This document shows, in pieces, positions 1 through 16,305 of a DNA stretch of 64,000 bases. Where the stretch lies: the NCBI RefSeq assembly GCF_041146795.1, contig NC_135174.1, positions 19,896,878-19,960,877 on the forward strand, read 5' to 3'. Position 1 is the stretch's first letter. Every line of letters begins with the position of its first letter. Source of the DNA: Maylandia zebra. Taxonomy: Eukaryota; Chordata; Actinopteri; Cichliformes; Cichlidae. The position numbers and the translations under genes are program-made. A model generated the notes under the pieces. That model saw nothing but the letters and a program-made list of their open reading frames with translations, was not told the DNA's origin and ran no database searches.

Positions 1-4011
<4,011 letters not shown>

Positions 4012-4079
4012 AAGCTAAAACCAGCTGCAGAGCAGGCTTAACACTGTACAGAAATTTTGACAGAACCAAGTAATTTCTG

Positions 4080-4118
4080 AAAATAAAATAAAATAAAATA
4101 AAATAAAATAAAATAAAA
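4080..4118 (+). repeat. (AAAAT)n pentanucleotide repeat
   Basis: About seven AAAAT/AAATA units lie in the 3' untranslated region of the nodal-related gene, some 70 bases after the stop codon. They contain overlapping AATAAA hexamers, so a short 3' end could form here as well as at the later signal. Confidence 0.9.
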
Positions 4119-4430
4119 CATTTATACAGAAGGAAGAAAGCACTGCAAGGCTGTGTCGGAGCGTTGCACGAAGACAACATTTTGATGTGTGATGTAGGCT
4201 TTGGTTTGTAAGAATAGTTGCATTTTGAGATGTACCAAAATGTGAACTCAAAAATTGGGTTCACCTATTGTCACAAACGGAAGTTCATTCACTTTAAATT
4301 ATCAATTGTTATAATTGTAAATATTTAATGGTAATGTTGATTAATATTTCAGCACAGTTTTATTGTTGACTACCATTTATGTATATTGTTATAATGGCTA
4401 TTTATATTGTTATATTATTGTAAATATTAA

Positions 4431-4436
4431 AATAAA
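4431..4436 (+). terminator. Candidate polyadenylation signal of the nodal-related gene
   Basis: AATAAA lies about 420 bases after the stop codon, inside a very AT-rich tract. It is the best-placed signal for a normal-length 3' UTR. Position only; no transcript evidence. Confidence 0.5.
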
Positions 4437-7305
4437 ATTACATATATGTACATGTTGCACCCTTAATATGTATTTTGCTATGTTGGTTTAAAATTATGTG
4501 GTGTATTTGGTTTTTAAGATGCTACAGTTTCATGACAAATAGCATGGTGAAGCTTATGTTTAGCAACAGGATTGTGTGTGAACTGTGTTTCACAAAAGCA
4601 CTCACACTCAAAATAGGTAGACTTTTCTAGCTGTTTCAGTCATCTACAGTAAGTGACTGCCAAATTCCTCTTACATTGAAAATATAGCATTGTAAAAGGA
4701 ATATCCAGCCAACACTCTAAAGTTGCAGTTTGTTGTAACAATGCTAAACTAGGTTCTATTCTTCTAAAGCAATAGAGCTCATTGTATTCAAATCCTTTGA
4801 AAAAATACTGACTAACCAGGAACTTGCCAGATTCATGACTATGGCAGAGGTCAGACTGGCAATAGCTGACCAGGACTCAGAGGTAAGACAACATTTAACT
4901 TCGTAATGTCAGTTTCCACTCAGGCAGATGTGGTTAACTATTTAATTATAGTTGAATTAACCAGCAACTATTTAAAAAAATATTTTATACGTGTTCAATA
5001 AATTTTAAAGATGGTTTAAGTTATTTAGTTGTGGTATCTGCGCCTTATTACTCATGGAATTCGTGTATGACGCTATTTCTTTTGTTTTATATTTTAAATT
5101 TTCGTGTTCTGCAATTTCAAAGCGCAGGACTGACGCTCGTGAATATCACTTATGTTAGCTAGCAAGCTAACCGAAGCTCATGTTTTCCTAACCGAAGCTA
5201 AGCATTAACTTGCTTTTGCATTGTTTGATAACTTCTTTGCTTATATGAGGTGATGCTAACGTATCGTACTGACCGAAAAAAATAGCGCAGCAGCAAAGAG
5301 GTGAGCCAGCCAGCCTCTCCTCTGGTTAAAAATACACACTCATTAAACTTGCCTGGTGGGTTGAGAAGCTGAAGCTAAGTTAGCTAACACCGGCAGCTGC
5401 ACGTTTTGGTAACACTAGCAGGCTTTTAGTTGAGGTAAGTGACTTTTGTATAGCTTCAATGACACAGAGCATATCTATATGTCTGTCAACCGGTGAATTT
5501 ATATTAGTCTGGTAGTGTAGGTCTGAAGTAAGTCTAAAGATTTTTATGTTAGCATACATGCTTTATTTACTAGCTTTATGGTTAACCAGAAGTGAAAAGC
5601 GATCTTCGTGAAGGCTCAACCGAAGCAGCGTTTCTGGGGTTTTATGTTACTATTTCCACTTTGAGGACTTAATGGGTTTTAATAATGGGCAAAGGCAAAA
5701 GTTGAATTTCTCTCAAACACTCTGTAATTCAATGTAACAAATGTTTTATGAGTTGTCTTTAATTTACCACAAATTACCAGATAGTTTCAAATTATTATTA
5801 TTATTTTTTATTTAAAGAACGGCACTGTGTCTTTTTCTAGATCTGGAGAAAGCATATGATAGAGTGCCAAGAAAGGAACTGTGGTAGTCTTAAGAGGAAG
5901 TCAGGAGTGATGGAGAAGTATGTTAGGTTGGTGTAGGACATGTATGAGGACAACAAGACAGTGGTGAGGTGTGACAGAAGTGAGAGATGGGTTAAAGGCA
6001 GAGGTGTGATTCATCAGGGATCGGTTCTGAGCCTCATTCTTGTTTACAGTGGTAATGGACAGGCTGACAGGTGATGTCAGGCAGGAGTCTCCTTGGACTT
6101 TGATGTTCGCAGATGACATTTTGGTCTGTAGTGAGAGCAGGGAGCAGTTGGAAGGGATTATTTAGAGGTGGAGATATGCACTAGAGAGAAGAGAAATGAA
6201 AGTCAATAGAAGAAAGACAGATTTCACATGTGAGAGAGAGACGGGTGTAGCAGCGAACCTGTAAAGGTAGTAAACATAGATGACTTTAAATACCTGTGGT
6301 AAACCAAACAAAGCAACAGAACAGGCAGTGGACAAGAGAGCTGAAAAGCAAGGGCAGCTTGATGGTGTGGGTGGAGACCAGTGTTAGGGGGGATGTGTGA
6401 CAGAAGGATAGCCGCAAGAGTGAAAGGAAAGGTTTATAAGATGGTAGGGATACCTGAATGTGGAGCTGCCAGGCAGGAGTAAAAGAGAAAGACCACAGAG
6501 AAGATTTATGAATGTAGTGGAAAAATGGCATGCAGAGAGTTTGTGTGACAGAGAAGGATGCAAGAAGTAGGGTGAGATAGAGGCAGATGATCCACTGTGT
6601 CAACCCATAAAACAGTCAAAAGAAGAAGACAAGTCAACTGTTTAACCTGAGCTGTCTTTCGTTTATATTAATTTCTAATCTGTTTATTCAAAATTGTGAA
6701 TACTGGAGCAAAACAAAAAACTCTTGACATGTCAAATATATTCATCAGTGGAGTACTTGAAAGTACAATATATGAGAAGAGCTAGTTATTTTCTGATCAT
6801 TTTTTTGAGTAGGAATTAGTGCTAAACAAACATAACTAGTTATAAAAACTCAACCAGTTCAGAATGTAGATGTAGATAAGCAAAGAACTAAGACCTTAAT
6901 ATTGTGCCAGTACTAAGTTTATTAAGCTAGAAAAGAATATGAAGAAGAATATGAATCCATCTGACTTTGTGCTGTTAATACACTTGCAGGTCAGGTCTTT
7001 ACATTAAATTCTGTTAGAAATTGCCTTAATGTACTTAAAACCAAAAGTGCACAAAAATTTGGAGTGTGTCCACGTTAAACAACTAAAGTGTGACATTTAT
7101 CAGTGCTAGCAATCTTTAATGAGATTTAGCCTTAGAAGGTTCATTTTTAGCCTGTGGCTAAATTTAAAACAGGCGTCGACTGTGTTGTGCTGACTTCAGT
7201 GGGATGTCAGCATGGGCAGCAGCTTTGACTGATAGTGTAGTTACTATTTTATCATCTTATCATTTATATGTGGAGGTATGTGTAATGTTGTATTATGTCT
7301 CTTAG
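4437..7305 (+). other. Nodal-lrrc20 intergenic region and lrrc20 5' noncoding region
   Basis: The stretch has no coding exon I can support. Possible noncoding first exons of lrrc20 end at good donors after 5300 (AAAGAG then GTGAGC) or 5434 (GTTGAG then GTAAGT); either could join the acceptor at 7304-7305. If 5434 is used, the intron 5435-7305 contains the degenerate LINE described separately. The transcription start cannot be placed more closely by eye. Confidence 0.5.
5818..6625 (+). mobile_element. Degenerate non-LTR retrotransposon (reverse-transcriptase fragment)
   Basis: Translation in shifting frames gives the reverse-transcriptase block DLEKAYDRVP from 5840 and the catalytic FADD motif at 6106-6117, followed by CSESREQ. 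Later parts are broken by stops and deletions. The 3' end finishes near an AGAAGAAGA run at about 6620. The order fits an old RTE/Rex-type LINE in forward orientation. The exact family is uncertain, and it is clearly inactive. Confidence 0.8.
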
Positions 7306-7324
7306 GAAAAGTTAAAGCAGAAAA

Positions 7325-8324
7325 ATGGCTGAGGCTGTTGCAAAAGTGGCCCGGAGGATTAATGCTACTGTAGAGGAGGGAAAAGATAGTGTGGGTAAGA
7401 TACACTTTAACATATTCTTTCCTTTGTCTCTCACTTAATCTTTGTTCAGAGCATATAAATGAATTTGTTGTCAGAGATAGTACCAGCAGGTGGCGACATA
7501 GGCTTAAAGTTGACTGCTACATAACTTGAAATGCCAGAATGTAATAATAAGAATAGTAAGTAATCATGTGTAATTATCAGAGTAATTATAGATTTACACT
7601 GTGTTAATGTTTGATTATTTTATAACTATGTTCTTCTTCTTCTCCGCAGACCTGTCAAAATGCATGCTAGCTTCTTTCCCAGACGGTGTGTTCAAAGTCC
7701 TGAGGACTGTCACAGAAAACATCCGAGTTATCACATTGGCTGACAATGAGATGAAGGTCGTTTCTAGCAAGTTCTTTACAACTTTCACTCAGCTCAGAGG
7801 TAAATGATGTATTTTTTTAAATCTCACATGCTATTCACCTCACAAACGTTGACAGAATGTCTTCGTGCTCTGATGGGAAAAACAGCCAAGTGACCCTTCG
7901 ATTTACTCGTGTCTTGAAATACCTTGCAGAACTGGACCTGCAAGGAAATGTGCTCACCAAACTGCCCGATTCTGTGTCGGAAATGAAGCATCTGACCAGC
8001 ATCAACCTGGCTAATAACAAGTTCTCCATCTTCCCTGATAAGCTTACTGAAATAGCCACACTGGAGCGTATTGATCTTCAGGGAAATAGCCTTACTGGTA
8101 AAAAAGAATTGTTAATGTATCCTCTTTGTGAGAAAGGTACATATTTACACATCTCAGTCTTTTTGTCTTTTAAATTTTCCTCTACAGAAGTACCACTGGA
8201 GAAGTTGTCTGACATGCCATCGCTGAAGTGGCTGAATGTGAAGTCAAACCCTCTGGACTCAAACACAAAGTCAGCTCTGCAGTCTCCTCATAAATTTGAC
8301 ATTTTGTCAACAGCAGAGTCCTAA
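7325..8324 (+). CDS. lrrc20: Leucine-rich repeat-containing protein 20
   Basis: Small intracellular leucine-rich-repeat protein of unknown function, conserved in vertebrates. Coding exons 7325-7394, 7650-7799, 7930-8097 and 8188-8324 give 525 bases, 174 residues; the human protein is about 184. Every intron is GT-AG and the phases join. The start MAEAVAKVARRINATVEEG aligns with the remembered human N terminus, which fixes the first ATG. Several LRR units follow, with LxxLxLxxN-type spacing such as LAELDLQGNVLTKLP and HLTSINLANNKFSIFP. The C-terminal unit LKWLNVKSNPLDSNTK is the usual family ending. No signal peptide or membrane segment is visible. It lies between the nodal-related gene and ppa1 on the same strand, but vertebrate genes are not co-transcribed, so adjacency says little about function. 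The intron between 7394 and 7650 holds a CTCF-like motif. Confidence 0.95.
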
Positions 8325-10750
8325 AATGCACGATAAATGTATTTCACCTCCTGTAGCATGGAGCTGTGTGCCTTTACTTGCTTAAATTGAATTAGTTTTG
8401 TGTTACAGGTAGGACAAAAATACTTCAGGATATCATTATACTGTACAAGCAACAAAAACAGAGTTGTGCGGAGACCTCTTTCTTTGACTTTTCAATGCTG
8501 CTGGGAACCCTGTAGGCTCTGCGTTTGGTATTAAGACTTCTGGAAATTAAATCACTCATTCTTGATACACCATTTGACATTGTTTCAAATTATATATTTA
8601 TTATGGCTTATTTATTCTTTTTGATAGGGGGAAAAAACAAATATACATTGAAAACTAAGCAGTCTCTGTGTATTTGTCCTTTTTTTACATGGTGACTTTG
8701 CTGAGATGGTTATGTTATATACAATACTGAGTTTGTATTAAATGACACAGAAGTACAAAAGTGTTCAGGATTGTTTTTAAATGTTTTAATGTTTCACAAG
8801 TCTCTCTCTCTCTCTCTCTTTTTTTTTTTTACCATTTTGGGTGAGTGTTTTCTTATCCAAATCAAGGATCTAAGTACAGATTGTATTGTATTAGTGAAGC
8901 ACTTGGCTATGCAAATACAACTGACTGGAAGCTAAGATTGCACCTGAAAAATGTTTTGCAAGAAGAAACATTTGGCTAAATATTATACATAAAATCTAAA
9001 GAATTGGACTAGAACATAGATTACAGCTGGAGCAATAATTTAAACAAGCAAGAGAAAAGCAATTGCTAAGATAATAGTCTGTACACACAGAATGTCGTCT
9101 GTAGTTCACCCTCTGAGTGCAGGTACTTCTCACACAGGTAGATACAGTATGAGGAGCTCACAGAATAACATCCTTTCAAGATGCCTGAAGGTATTGTAGC
9201 CACATTCAAAGTTGGATAATTCCAGTTCACTGTAACTGTAATAGAAGCTCCAGAAGACGGAGACAGGTGCTCAGAAGAGCAGCTCAAAGTATTTTACTCC
9301 TCAAGAACACTTTAAATAGCATCCCTGCTGAGTCTGGATTATTTCACCTGATGTTTGAGCGCAGAGTTTCAAGTCTGCGTGTATCATTAGAAAACCAAGA
9401 AGATCTGGTGAACGAATAATCCAAATAAACCTTTTCTAGGGTGAAAATTGGTTTGAATACACATAATTTCTGTTGGGAGAAGTCATCAGATACAGCATCT
9501 ACAAGTCTGCCAAAGGAGAATGTTCTTGGGACATTTAGCCTGGTGGCAAGCTTTCAGTGCCACGTGACTTGTCTGCTTCCCAGAGTGTGACCTCGCACTC
9601 AGCTTCACGCTCCTCTTTAATTCACTGTGTTTTAATTACCTTACCTATAGGCAGAGGAGCATACTTTCTTTAGTGCTATTGTGCAGTTTGACAGGTTATA
9701 TTAAGCAGTTTTTGGCACTGCACATTTTAGTTAGGTTTACAGCAGGATTTTTCATCTAAATAGCTGAAAGTTAATACTTTATATATAATAAAGAACTGTA
9801 CAGTTACATGATTTTAATATAGAAATTGCACGACAAAGATATAAGACTACTCCCACACATGTATATTGTGTTTTTCTTCCTTTTTTCCCATAAGGTGCTT
9901 TAATGCACTTTTACTCTGACACTACTTTTTATTTGGATAACAATATATAAATGAAATGCATGATTTAAGTGACATAAAAAAGTTCAGCCAAAACAAAACA
10001 AGCAAATGAAAAAAAAAATTAAACTTTGGTACAAAAGATTAATATAAAAACTTAAAGGCATTCATGTAGAATAGGACTCGGTGCTCAAATGTATTACATA
10101 AGCATGCAAAAATCAAAACTAATTTAAATATTTTTTCTCAGTGTTTCCGAAAACAAGCTCATAAGTATGTTATCGAACAGTTAAAGTGAAACTTGAGATG
10201 TAAGAAGTCACAACACTGCACACCACCTAATCCTGCTGTGTTAATTGGCTTACAGCTAACACCTGTCAGCTCCATCTGTTTTTCTGTGAAAAGAACTCTC
10301 GGGAGCCACAGCTTGTAACGGGGAACTCGAAAACAAATCACTTCGCACACAGACAAGGCAGAAACTTCACGTCTGTGCTGCAGAATGCATGTGGCAGGCA
10401 CGGAGAAGTGGCAACAGAAAGGATTAGTTGCTGATTACTATTCTGAGCAACTCTGCTTCACACGGGTTACTTTTGTAAGCTACAGATGCCAGTGCTAGGT
10501 GTGATTTGAACACAGCAGCCATACAGGAACAGGCAGAAGCCAGCATGGATCTGTCACCAGGTGTTTACGCCTTTCCCACAGCAGCCCCATTGTCAAATAC
10601 AGGTAGTTGTCTGGGTTCTAACCCCATAGGCTTAAGAAGTGCGCATGTCTGCTCCCCTGTCTTACATGACTGCCTGTCTGCCGGGAGCTTCTTAGTCCTG
10701 CTGAATTAGTGAACAGACCACACTTGGAGGCGTTTAAACCAACAGCAGAC
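8325..10750 (+). other. lrrc20 3' UTR, intergenic DNA and ppa1 5' region
   Basis: ATTAAA-type candidate signals for lrrc20 lie near 8546 and 8740. A CT-rich simple tract with a following T run is at about 8803-8830. The rest is AT-rich with no supported coding exon. The last 200 bases (about 10540-10750) should hold the ppa1 promoter and 5' UTR. I see no TATA box I would trust. Confidence 0.5.
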
Positions 10751-13582
10751 ATGAGCTTTACCATCGAGGAGAAGGGCAGGCCGAACACCCAGGAGTACAG
10801 GGTGTATTTCAGTAAGCACAGCTCTTTGAATGAACTAGTTTGACTGTTTGTGGGAAATAATTCCTTCATGGATTCTGTATAGTGTAATAGCTGCTTGCAT
10901 AACATGTAGCAGTATATTACAGGAGCACTACTGTTAAGTAGATGTAAAGATCCCATATTATTTATTTGAATAGGGAGATGAAACTGTGTAATTCTTTTCA
11001 TAGAAAACTCTGAGGGCAAATACATCTCTCCCTTTCACGATGTACCCATCTATGCAAATGAAGCAGAGGTGAGCATCATGTGTGGCTGTTAGTCTTTTGG
11101 GATATTAGAGAAGAACTTATATCATTGAAAACCTGCTGATTGTGCCGTATTTTGCCTTGTAGGTTAATTTATTCACATTTCTTAAATACATATGTCCTTA
11201 TTTTGACTATTTAGACAAATCACTGAATAGATAACAAAAACTGTGGTAGCTGCTGGGTTTCTCTTGAAACTCCTTAGGCATATGTGCAATGATCTGTATC
11301 CTACCTTAGATAACGATTATGCCAGTCTATAAGTAGCACAATAAGCCACTAGGAGAATTCATCATCAGGTACGACAGTAACAAGGCTATGTCTCTTACCA
11401 TTTTTAGAATATTTTTCATGCCATTGTTGAAGTTCCAAGGTGGACAAATGCAAAGATGGAGGTACATAACATATCTTGCAAAAATATGTATTTGTTGCTT
11501 TCTAAGATCCCTCCCATATTTGTGGTAATGTAGTGACTACAATCTAAGTCATTGCTTCTTTCTATTTGTTTCACAGATTGCCACTAAAGATCCTCTCAAT
11601 CCACTGAAGCAAGACGTGAAGAAGGGCAATCTTCGTTATGTAGCAAATGTGTTTCCCCATAAAGGTTATATCTGGAATTATGGAGCTATACCGCAGGCGA
11701 GTCCCACTCAGATGATATATGTACAGCAGGAAACTAGGCCATGTCTCTGTTCAGTTAACCCCATACACTTCTCCTTAACAGACATGGGAAGACCCCAACC
11801 ACAAGGACAGCGACACAGGATGCTGCGGAGACAATGATCCCATCGATATATGTGACATAGGAAATGAGGTACTGGAACAAGTCTGGCTGAAGAGACTTAC
11901 TGAAATGGTGCTTTTTGCAGCTTTTTCAAAACAGTATCTTTAATCCTCAGGTGTGCTCTCGAGGAGAAGTAATCAAAGTGAAGGTTTTGGGAACTCTGGC
12001 TTTGATCGATGAGGGTGAAACAGACTGGAAGGTCATAGTGATCAATACTGAGGACCCAGAAGCTGGCAGTTTTAACAGTAGGGATAACTTAAAAATTAAA
12101 GTTGTTTATGTTGCTGGAAAATACGCGAAGACTGTGCAAGCTTTTTGGAATTAATTTTTTTTTTTCATTTTCTCCATTTCATGCAGATATTGATGATGTG
12201 AGGCGACTTAAGCCCGGCTACCTGGAGGCAACTGTTGATTGGTTTAAAAGATACAAAGTACCAGATGGGAAACCTGAAAATCAGTTTGCTTTTAACGGAG
12301 AGTTCAAGGACCGGGTACAGCGTTCAGCATTTTAGTCTAGGTCTTGGTTTGACAATCAGACTACACTTCTGATATTATATTTTTAGCTATACTGAATCCG
12401 TCCCAATACATACATGATTACATTTTCAGTTTAGAGACATATAGCTGGGGATCTTTGATTTTGTATTTCTTTTGTATTCTCCAGGACTTTGCCATTGAAA
12501 CAGTGAAGAGCACACATGAGTTTTGGAAGGCACTGATTTCTAAGATGACCAATGCCGGCGAGTTAAACTGGTAAACAAGTTGATTAATTTGAAAAAAAAA
12601 AAATGCTTTGTGCAAATATAAAGCTCAGCAACATTATGTGACAGATACTATTAGAGGCACTTCCTGCCCTAATTTTCTCCAGCCAATGATTGTGCATTGC
12701 ATAGATGATAGAGCAGGAAGACAACAGAATATAATGTACAGTGTTGTGAAACAGCATTTGGCCCCCTTCCTGATTTATTCGTCAAACAAACTTTAATTTG
12801 AGTCAAACCGAGGGAATGCAAAATGCATTAAACAATTTCATTTATTAACAGGAATATGCTACCCAATCTATATAAGAAACAAGGGAGTGGGCAAATACTT
12901 TTTCACCGCACTGTAGCTGCTTTGGTAATGTGTTTCTTGGAGCAAATAAAACACTAAGTAAACACTGTAAATATGTGCACTTTTTGGGGGGTGAGAAAGA
13001 CATGCGTATAGGCAGAAAATTGCTCTATTTAAAAAAGTCTTCCTTTCTTTGATTAGCATGAACACCAGCGTTTCAGATAGTCCGTTCTGCTGCTCTGCTG
13101 GGGATGCCGAGGCAGTAGTTAAATCTGTAAGTCCATTTTATTTTTAAATTCATGTTAGCATTCATACCTTCCTATTTGATTAGTGAAGAAACTAGAAACA
13201 GAGAAATGCTAAAGGCAGTTTCTTTCATTTCACTCCAGCTGCTCTCTATAAGAGTAATGTTTTTGAGATCAAAAAGAAACCAGCATCTAATGGCTTCCTG
13301 TAAAACAGAAAATAGGCCCTGAGAACTTGGCAGCATTTAATTAGTCTATTAATGACATGCACATGTATTCCTCGTGAACTTTAAAGGTGATTAGTTAAGC
13401 AAATAAATATATCACCATTTAATCACGCTTACAGGCATGTGCTTTTGGAGCTGAAGAACCTATTCCAAGTTCAGGTGGGTGTTTATAGATATTTGCAGCA
13501 ACTCTGTTTTGTTGCCTCATGGAACTTAAATCTTATGTTTTACTTTTTTTCAGTTGACAAATGGTTCTACTATGACAAGTGA
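10751..13582 (+). CDS. ppa1: Inorganic pyrophosphatase 1, cytosolic
   Basis: Family I soluble inorganic pyrophosphatase, hydrolysing pyrophosphate to two phosphates with Mg2+ in the cytosol. Eleven coding exons: 10751-10811, 11004-11068, 11408-11461, 11577-11696, 11782-11868, 11951-12077, 12187-12314, 12485-12570, 13057-13126, 13435-13474, 13554-13582. They total 867 bases, 288 residues; the human protein is about 289. Phases agree at every junction. Family blocks seen: [57 protein letters not shown], the metal-binding signature DNDPIDI with its three aspartates, [44 protein letters not shown]. The protein ends VDKWFYYDK. The intron after exon 4 has a GC donor. Intron 8 carries a small transposon-derived repeat. 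The start was chosen because no open upstream extension was evident and the length matches the family. Confidence 0.97.
12739..12913. mobile_element. Tc1/mariner-type MITE in ppa1 intron
   Basis: The two ends form imperfect terminal inverted repeats (CAGTGTTGTGAAACAGCATT at the left; inverted CAGTGCGGTGAAAAAGTATT at the right), each next to a TA dinucleotide (12737-12738 and 12914-12915). The length is 175 bases with no coding capacity. The CAGTG...GTATTTGCCC terminus is the type seen on fish Tc1/mariner elements. It is a non-autonomous deletion derivative. Confidence 0.8.
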
Positions 13583-14800
13583 GAAGGTAAAGCCTGGGTG
13601 GAAACAGGAAATATGTGAAGCCTTCCCATATCCCTCCTTCCTTGATTCCTGTGGATTTGATGTGTCTTGCTTATTTCATATAACATTTACTTGCCTGGTT
13701 GTTCAACCTTCATTGGCTGATGTGGTTATTTTTTAATCCAGATCACATGAAAGCTCTCATTATTTTTTGTCATTTAACTTTAATGCTATATTAAACCATT
13801 TACCTGTGTTTATCAAAAGAATGTGACTCTAAAGTGGATAACAGCATTTGTTAAGACAGACAGAAAGAAACTTCTTTAATATTTGATAAAAGGCATATAA
13901 ACCCATTTCTCTACAGTCTTACATTCAATAATTCATTGGGTTATATGACAATATTGACAATTCTACTACATGATGTATGTACTGTTCCTAAGATGTAATA
14001 GCTGTTTAAGATTATAAATGACTTCCTATTAAAGCCTTTAGCTGTGAGTGAAAAGGTCTCATGCTGTTTTTTTCTGCAGCCTGCAATTAAACAGTCACTT
14101 CAATAAGAACTGAAGGCATTTACAGTGTGGTTAGAAACTATACTTGCAAATAAAGGGTGCTCTAAACGGTCAAGTAATAGAGGCCCTAGCGCATAATGTA
14201 TGTGTAACTTAAATCAGATATGGTGAAACACTAAATATAGTTTATATAATATTATAATATGGTCAAGATATTCAAAGACTACCTCTAGCTGTGTCCTGCT
14301 TTTGCTAGAACAAGTGCATATCTAAACCCGGGAGCTCTTGCACCCCAAATGAGAAGCATACCCCTTAAAAATGAGCAATGCAACAGATATCACCTTATTG
14401 TGAAAGTCTGCAAAACGTTTTTCGTTTTTAAGCCCTGCTTTGGGTTCTTTGAACATACTCCAGGACGAAAGGCTAGAGTTTTATTGAGCTATAAATTATT
14501 CATTGAGACTGGAGCAAAGCAGACTTTACAAGCACAGTATTTATGGGTAGAGTCTTACTTGTAAAGTCTTACTTTATGAGTAAAGGAACAAGCTGCAACA
14601 GCTGCCAAATAAAGGTATAAGAGTATAAATACAATAATTTCTTCTCAATTCAGTATAAGTATAGAACAGAACAAAGTGAAAGTACTGACAAAAACTTCTG
14701 AAATTTTAAGAATAGTAACCTTTTCACAGCGCAGGACACATTAATAGCACATTTTGCAGCATCGGTTGCGTCTGGTCGACGGGAGGGGGCACCAATGCAA
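13583..14800 (+). other. ppa1 3' UTR and ppa1-sar1a intergenic region
   Basis: Candidate polyadenylation signals are an ATTAAA near 14030 and AATAAA at 14149-14154. No coding exon, RNA gene or recognisable mobile element was seen in the rest of this AT-rich stretch. Confidence 0.5.
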
Positions 14801-14908
14801 GTCATGCGATAAACTCTAAAGCACGAGGAAGAAGAGGAGGCCCCTGATTGACTGTTTCCAAGGAGACCAGCGATACTACCGAGAACTGTCAGCTTGTCAG
14901 TGCTGCAG
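14801..14908 (+). promoter_or_regulatory. sar1a: sar1a promoter-proximal region and noncoding exon 1
   Basis: This is a locally GC-richer stretch ending in CTGCAG at 14908, followed by a consensus GTAAGC donor. It would splice to the acceptor at 16290, just ahead of the sar1a start codon. At 14854-14867 the sequence GTTTCCAAGGAGAC resembles an imperfectly palindromic RFX X-box. The transcription start is inferred, not seen. Confidence 0.45.
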
Positions 14909-15539
14909 GTAAGCGAGCTAAACTCAGAGAGTACTGTCGTTTTTATTTAACAAGTCAATGGGAAACAGCCTGTTCTGGTGTTGCTGTCTCTTATGTTGGG
15001 TTTCACTCGCGGTTTTTCGTTTCTTAAACAGTGTCTTGACCCACTTGTGGTCAGATTCTAGAAAGAGCCGGGGCTAACAATGTCAATGCTAACTAGCTGA
15101 CCAGGGTAATCTTTCACAAGACTTGCCGAAGCAGGAAGCTAAATACTGCGGTGTCCTTTAAAACTGCACCACTGTTTCTGCTTTCGTTTCATGGGGAAAC
15201 ATTAAGTCAGATCTAACAATTAGTCTTTGTAAATATTTCATTAGGTACAGATGGGTAGCATCGCTGCTAGTTGCCTTGCTACACCTGTGGGTGAAGGAGA
15301 TAACAGTTTGTTATGTCACAGATATGAAAAAACCCTATCGATGCCTCATGTTATGAGCTGTAGACTCATTTCGACCAGTGCCGAAAAGGGATTAGCTGTT
15401 GAAAGTGACTTGTTAACCTATAATAATGGTTAAACATATCTCTAATGAATGATATCAAGTAATTTTGAACCAGAAAAATTCCTGTCACATGGTAGAAGCT
15501 GCAATCAGCTTTTGGCAAAGTCACTTTATATGATTTTTT

Positions 15540-15620
15540 TTATTTATCCAGGTAAAAATTCTAATTGACATAAAAAAGTATTTTTCAAGGACAATTTGAA
15601 CAAGAGGACAGCATAAATTG
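15540..15620. repeat. Possible interspersed repeat fragment
   Basis: The block TTTATTTATCCAGGTAAAAA with the following 50 bases resembles a common fish repeat, with a TTTATTTAACCAGGTAAA core, as I remember it. It is short and diverged, and lies in the first intron of sar1a. Confidence 0.35.
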
Positions 15621-16305
15621 CTAAAATGCTAACAAAAACAGTTGTATACGGATCTTTTAAGTGGCCAAAAAGGTCTGGATTGGGCACAGTGTAGAACACA
15701 GAATAGGTATAATAACTCAAAGTCATAAAGACACTTGCAAAATTTCTTTATTTGATATATATTTCCTTTGTAAATCCTGTTCACTACCAATATAAGCAAA
15801 GATATTAGACTTGGCAGACAATCACTTTTTGGCATGGCTCTTACAGACATTATTACTTGCCCAATTTTAGGTATGATGACTCAGTTTGACCAGCCAAAAT
15901 GGCATCTGTTAGAAAGATATGTTTCTTTGCAAATCAGAAATCCTGCAATAAATACTACTTTGCTTAAACATTGTATTGGGAGTTACTTACATAAATGTTG
16001 ATGTATGTTTATAAAATTTATTTGATGCCATTATTGATTCTGTGTAGGTCAGAATCCTTATAGACTCCCTTATAACCGCTCCACTAGCATTAGTTGTACA
16101 TCATTTCTCTGCTATGTGGAAACGTTGCTAAAAGAAATCGATAAGCTTGGAGTCTCCAGTCCACTGTAGATAAACAAATCAAACCCACTATGCTCTTAAG
16201 AAAATATGTAAACATTGCATCATAATGCTGGCATCTCTATGCTTTTCATATTTTAATTTGTCTAGTAAACTGCTTTGTTTCTTGTTTTAGGTGCACGCTG
16301 TCAGG

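Noticed and set aside
4841-4882. Short exon-like stretch ATGGCAGAGG... followed by a GTAAGA donor (MAEVRLAIADQDSE)
   Set aside because: It matches no family I know, no partner exon in phase was found downstream, and lrrc20 has its own well-supported start at 7325.
12078-12154. Extension of the ppa1 exon past 12077 (reading on to a stop at 12154)
   Set aside because: The family sequence requires splicing at the GTAGGG donor after 12077, which joins in phase to [13 protein letters not shown] at 12187.
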